This document shows positions 62,033 through 64,000 of a stretch of 64,000 bases of DNA, one piece after another (positions within the stretch are counted from its first letter, which is position 1; each line of letters opens with the position of its first letter). The DNA lies in NCBI RefSeq assembly GCF_003351025.1, contig NZ_QPCG01000001.1, forward strand, positions 1,309,949 through 1,373,948. The letters are read 5' to 3'. Below the pieces are notes generated by a model, which did not search any database, was not told the DNA's origin, and saw nothing but the letters and a program-made list of their open reading frames with translations. This stretch comes from Mucilaginibacter endophyticus (GTDB taxonomy: Bacteria; Bacteroidota; Bacteroidia; Sphingobacteriales; Sphingobacteriaceae). The position numbers and the translations under genes were made by a program.

Positions 62033-63487
62033 ATGGCAACAACATACAAAACTCCGGGTGTTTATGTGGAAGAAATTCCGCTCCTACCTCCATCGGTAGC
62101 CGAGGTTGAAACGGCTATCCCGGCCTTTATAGGCTACACACAAAACATTAGCTATAACGGGGCGTCGCTGCAGTACAACCCTGTCAGGATCAAATCGCTT
62201 AAGGAATATGAGCAGATCTTTGGTTTTGCCGAAAATACTTTGTTCACCACAACCGGTACGGCAACAGGTATCAAAATCAAAAAAGCGGCGGGTGTGTTTT
62301 CATTTGATGCCGCGGTTGATGATCCCTATGCAGCACTGAAATTCAGGATGTACTATTGCCTGCAGCTTTATTTTGCCAATGGCGGGGGCCCATGCTATAT
62401 CGTATCGGCAGGGCAAACCGGCGCGGCTGTTGCGGTTGACAAAACCTTGCTTACCAACGCGCTTGCCGCTGTTCAGAAGGAAGATGAGCCAACCATCCTG
62501 CTGTTTACCGACGCCGCAACGCTTACCGCCCCGGCAGATTATTACGGGTTATTTACCGCTGCACTGGCCCAGGCTGCATTTTTACAGGATAGAGTAGTGC
62601 TTATTGATCCGTACGTAGCTGTTGCCGATAAAGGTAAAAAAGCCTTTGGCGATATCGCGACCGCTTTCCGTACAGCTATTGGGGTTAATAACCTAAGTTA
62701 TGGAGCCGCTTATTATCCATGGCTACAAACCAGCATCAACTATTTCAGCGATGAAAGCAAGCAGCTGATTGTTACAGGCACAGGCGTTACCGCTACAGAT
62801 TTTCCGGCTACTGCTGTGTTGCGCGATGATAAGAATACAGCCAACTCTATCTATCACATAAACAGCGATCTGTATAACTATATCAAACAGCAAACCAGCC
62901 TGTTCTCGGTTATTTTGCCTCCGGCATCAGCAATAGCAGGCGTGTATGCCTCTGTTGATAATACCCGCGGTGTTTGGAAAGCCCCGGCAAACGTGAGCCT
63001 GAACATGGTTGTGGCACCTATGGTTAAAATTGATGATGCCGATCAGGAAGATATGAACGTTACCAGTACCGGTAAATCGGTAAATGCTATCAGGGCGTTT
63101 TCTGGTAAAGGTGTATTGGTTTGGGGGGCACGAACCCTTGCCGGTAATGATAATGAATGGCGCTACATATCTGTAAGGCGTTTCTTTAACATGGTTGAAG
63201 AATCGGTTAAAAACTCAACCCAGCCCTTTGTATTTGAGCCAAATGATGGCAATACCTGGGCTAAGGTACGTGGTATGATAGCCAACTTTTTAATACTGCA
63301 ATGGCGCGCGGGGGCTTTACAAGGCGCAAAACCCGAAGATGCATTCTTTGTACACGTTGGCCTTGGCGAAACCATGACCTCGCTTGATATACTGGAAGGC
63401 AGGCTCATTGTTGAGGTGGGCATGGCTGTGGTTCGTCCGGCAGAGTTCATTATTCTTCGCTTTAGTCATAAAATGGTTCAATCTTAA
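62033..63487 (+). CDS. Contractile injection system sheath protein 1
   Basis: The 484-residue protein begins KTPGVYVEEIPLLPPSVAEVETAIPAFIG and ends FVHVGLGETMTSLDILEGRLIVEVGMAVVRPAEFIILRFSHKM; both ends are conserved in phage-tail-like sheath proteins, and the C-terminal strand links subunits in the contractile tube. It polymerises around the inner tube and contracts. It is 18 nt after the unknown gene and 11 nt before a second sheath gene. Confidence 0.95.
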   Translation: MATTYKTPGVYVEEIPLLPPSVAEVETAIPAFIGYTQNISYNGASLQYNPVRIKSLKEYEQIFGFAENTLFTTTGTATGIKIKKAAGVFSFDAAVDDPYAALKFRMYYCLQLYFANGGGPCYIVSAGQTGAAVAVDKTLLTNALAAVQKEDEPTILLFTDAATLTAPADYYGLFTAALAQAAFLQDRVVLIDPYVAVADKGKKAFGDIATAFRTAIGVNNLSYGAAYYPWLQTSINYFSDESKQLIVTGTGVTATDFPATAVLRDDKNTANSIYHINSDLYNYIKQQTSLFSVILPPASAIAGVYASVDNTRGVWKAPANVSLNMVVAPMVKIDDADQEDMNVTSTGKSVNAIRAFSGKGVLVWGARTLAGNDNEWRYISVRRFFNMVEESVKNSTQPFVFEPNDGNTWAKVRGMIANFLILQWRAGALQGAKPEDAFFVHVGLGETMTSLDILEGRLIVEVGMAVVRPAEFIILRFSHKMVQS

Positions 63488-63498
63488 ATCAATTAGTC

Positions 63499-64000
63499 AT
63501 GGCTTATAAAACACCCGGAGTTTACGTGCAGGAAATTGCACTGTTTCCGCCATCAGTTGCCCAGGTTGAAACCGCTATACCAGCCTTTATCGGCTTTACG
63601 GCCTTTGCATTAACGCCTGAAGGGAAATCATTGGTGAACATACCAACCCGTATAAAATCATTGCTGGAGTTTGAAAGCTTATTTGGTGGGGCCTATGTAC
63701 CGACAACTATAAAAGTTACTGTTAACCCGGCTAACAACCAGATCCTGGGCGTAGCATCCGACAAACGGTTTCACCTGTATGTATCGCTAAGGCAATATTT
63801 TGATAATGGCGGCGGCCCATGTTATATCGTTTCCGTTGGCGATTTTTCCGCAGCGGTAACAGCGCCGCCAATATCAGGAGGTATCGATACCCTTACTGCT
63901 GAGGATGAACCAACACTCATTCTGTTTCCAGATGCGGTTGAACTGCTAAGTGCCGGCAATCCGGATTTAGTAGCATTCAGTAATTTGCAAACGAAGGCTT
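63499..64000 (+). CDS. Contractile injection system sheath protein 2 (3' end cut by window edge)
   Basis: An ATG at 63499 opens a frame that runs off the right edge (167 codons seen). It begins MAYKTPGVYVQEIALFPPSV and shares PSVAQVETAIPAFIGFT, YFDNGGGPCYIVS and EDEPTLILFPDA with the first sheath. Its N-terminus is clearly paralogous to the preceding gene. Bacteroidota and PVC-type eCIS loci commonly carry more than one sheath gene. The tube, baseplate and AAA+ genes are expected beyond the window. Confidence 0.93.
   Translation, partial: MAYKTPGVYVQEIALFPPSVAQVETAIPAFIGFTAFALTPEGKSLVNIPTRIKSLLEFESLFGGAYVPTTIKVTVNPANNQILGVASDKRFHLYVSLRQYFDNGGGPCYIVSVGDFSAAVTAPPISGGIDTLTAEDEPTLILFPDAVELLSAGNPDLVAFSNLQTKA

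Noticed and set aside
60207..64000. Prophage interpretation of the sheath genes
   Set aside because: The DUF4255 gene and two paralogous sheaths are typical of eCIS and not of phage; no integrase, capsid or lysis gene is seen. The right side is not visible, so this is not closed.
1..64000. tRNA, rRNA and known riboswitches
   Set aside because: I looked for them by eye and found no convincing cloverleaf, rRNA segment or riboswitch core.

Overview
The window looks like a chromosomal segment of a Bacteroidota bacterium of the Sphingobacteriaceae type (Mucilaginibacter or Pedobacter relative). The reasons are SusC/SusD pairs, a type IX secretion C-terminal sorting domain, PorP/SprF, a hybrid-propeller histidine kinase, AT-rich leaders with few Shine-Dalgarno sites, occasional TAnnTTTG -7 boxes, and short dispersed inverted repeats. 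The genus is an inference from protein style; no rRNA or tRNA gene was seen.

Layout. Positions 1-8.3 kb hold signal transduction: a cut small membrane protein, a VOC protein, two soluble-type histidine kinases on the minus strand, a small secreted NTF2-like protein, and a propeller histidine kinase followed 2 nt later by its LuxR-type response regulator. Positions 8.3-11.1 kb hold a stand-alone cyanovirin-N-type lectin flanked by two copies of a two-hairpin repeat, a VOC/AraC pair behind overlapping C5/G5 dyads, and a tiny Cys-rich secreted peptide. Positions 11.2-32.0 kb form a polysaccharide utilization locus for fucose-bearing glycans: alpha-galactosidase-like enzyme, GH95 and GH29 alpha-L-fucosidases, two surface lipoproteins, SusD, SusC, a double-hydrolase esterase, a FucP-type permease, an SDR dehydrogenase, L-fuconate dehydratase and a divergent AraC regulator. 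Glycan would be bound and imported by SusCD, cut by the exo-enzymes, and free L-fucose imported by FucP and oxidised by the non-phosphorylating route; the later steps of that route are not in the window.

Positions 32.0-51.3 kb: a STAND/NACHT-type ATPase, then divergently a 4308-residue secreted repeat protein (31 Ig-like modules, 9 copies of a Cys-pair module, a CHU_C-type sorting domain) that overlaps by 4 nt a PorP/SprF gene, followed by an OmpA/PD40 protein and a small LuxR-HTH-like protein. This is a SprB/SprF-like type IX adhesin operon. The leader of the giant gene carries a chain of six mini-ORFs joined by ATGA overlaps.

Positions 51.3-59.8 kb: a MITE-like repeat, a ThuA / sorbosone-dehydrogenase / PKD / cytochrome c fusion with two exported sugar-isomerase-like TIM barrels, a lipoprotein, a metallophosphoesterase and an azoreductase with a 52-bp perfect palindrome in its promoter region. 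From 60.2 kb to the right edge a contractile injection system (eCIS) locus begins: a DUF4255/Pvc16-like protein, an unassigned conserved-looking protein with a carbohydrate-binding-like insert, and two consecutive sheath genes, the second cut by the window end.
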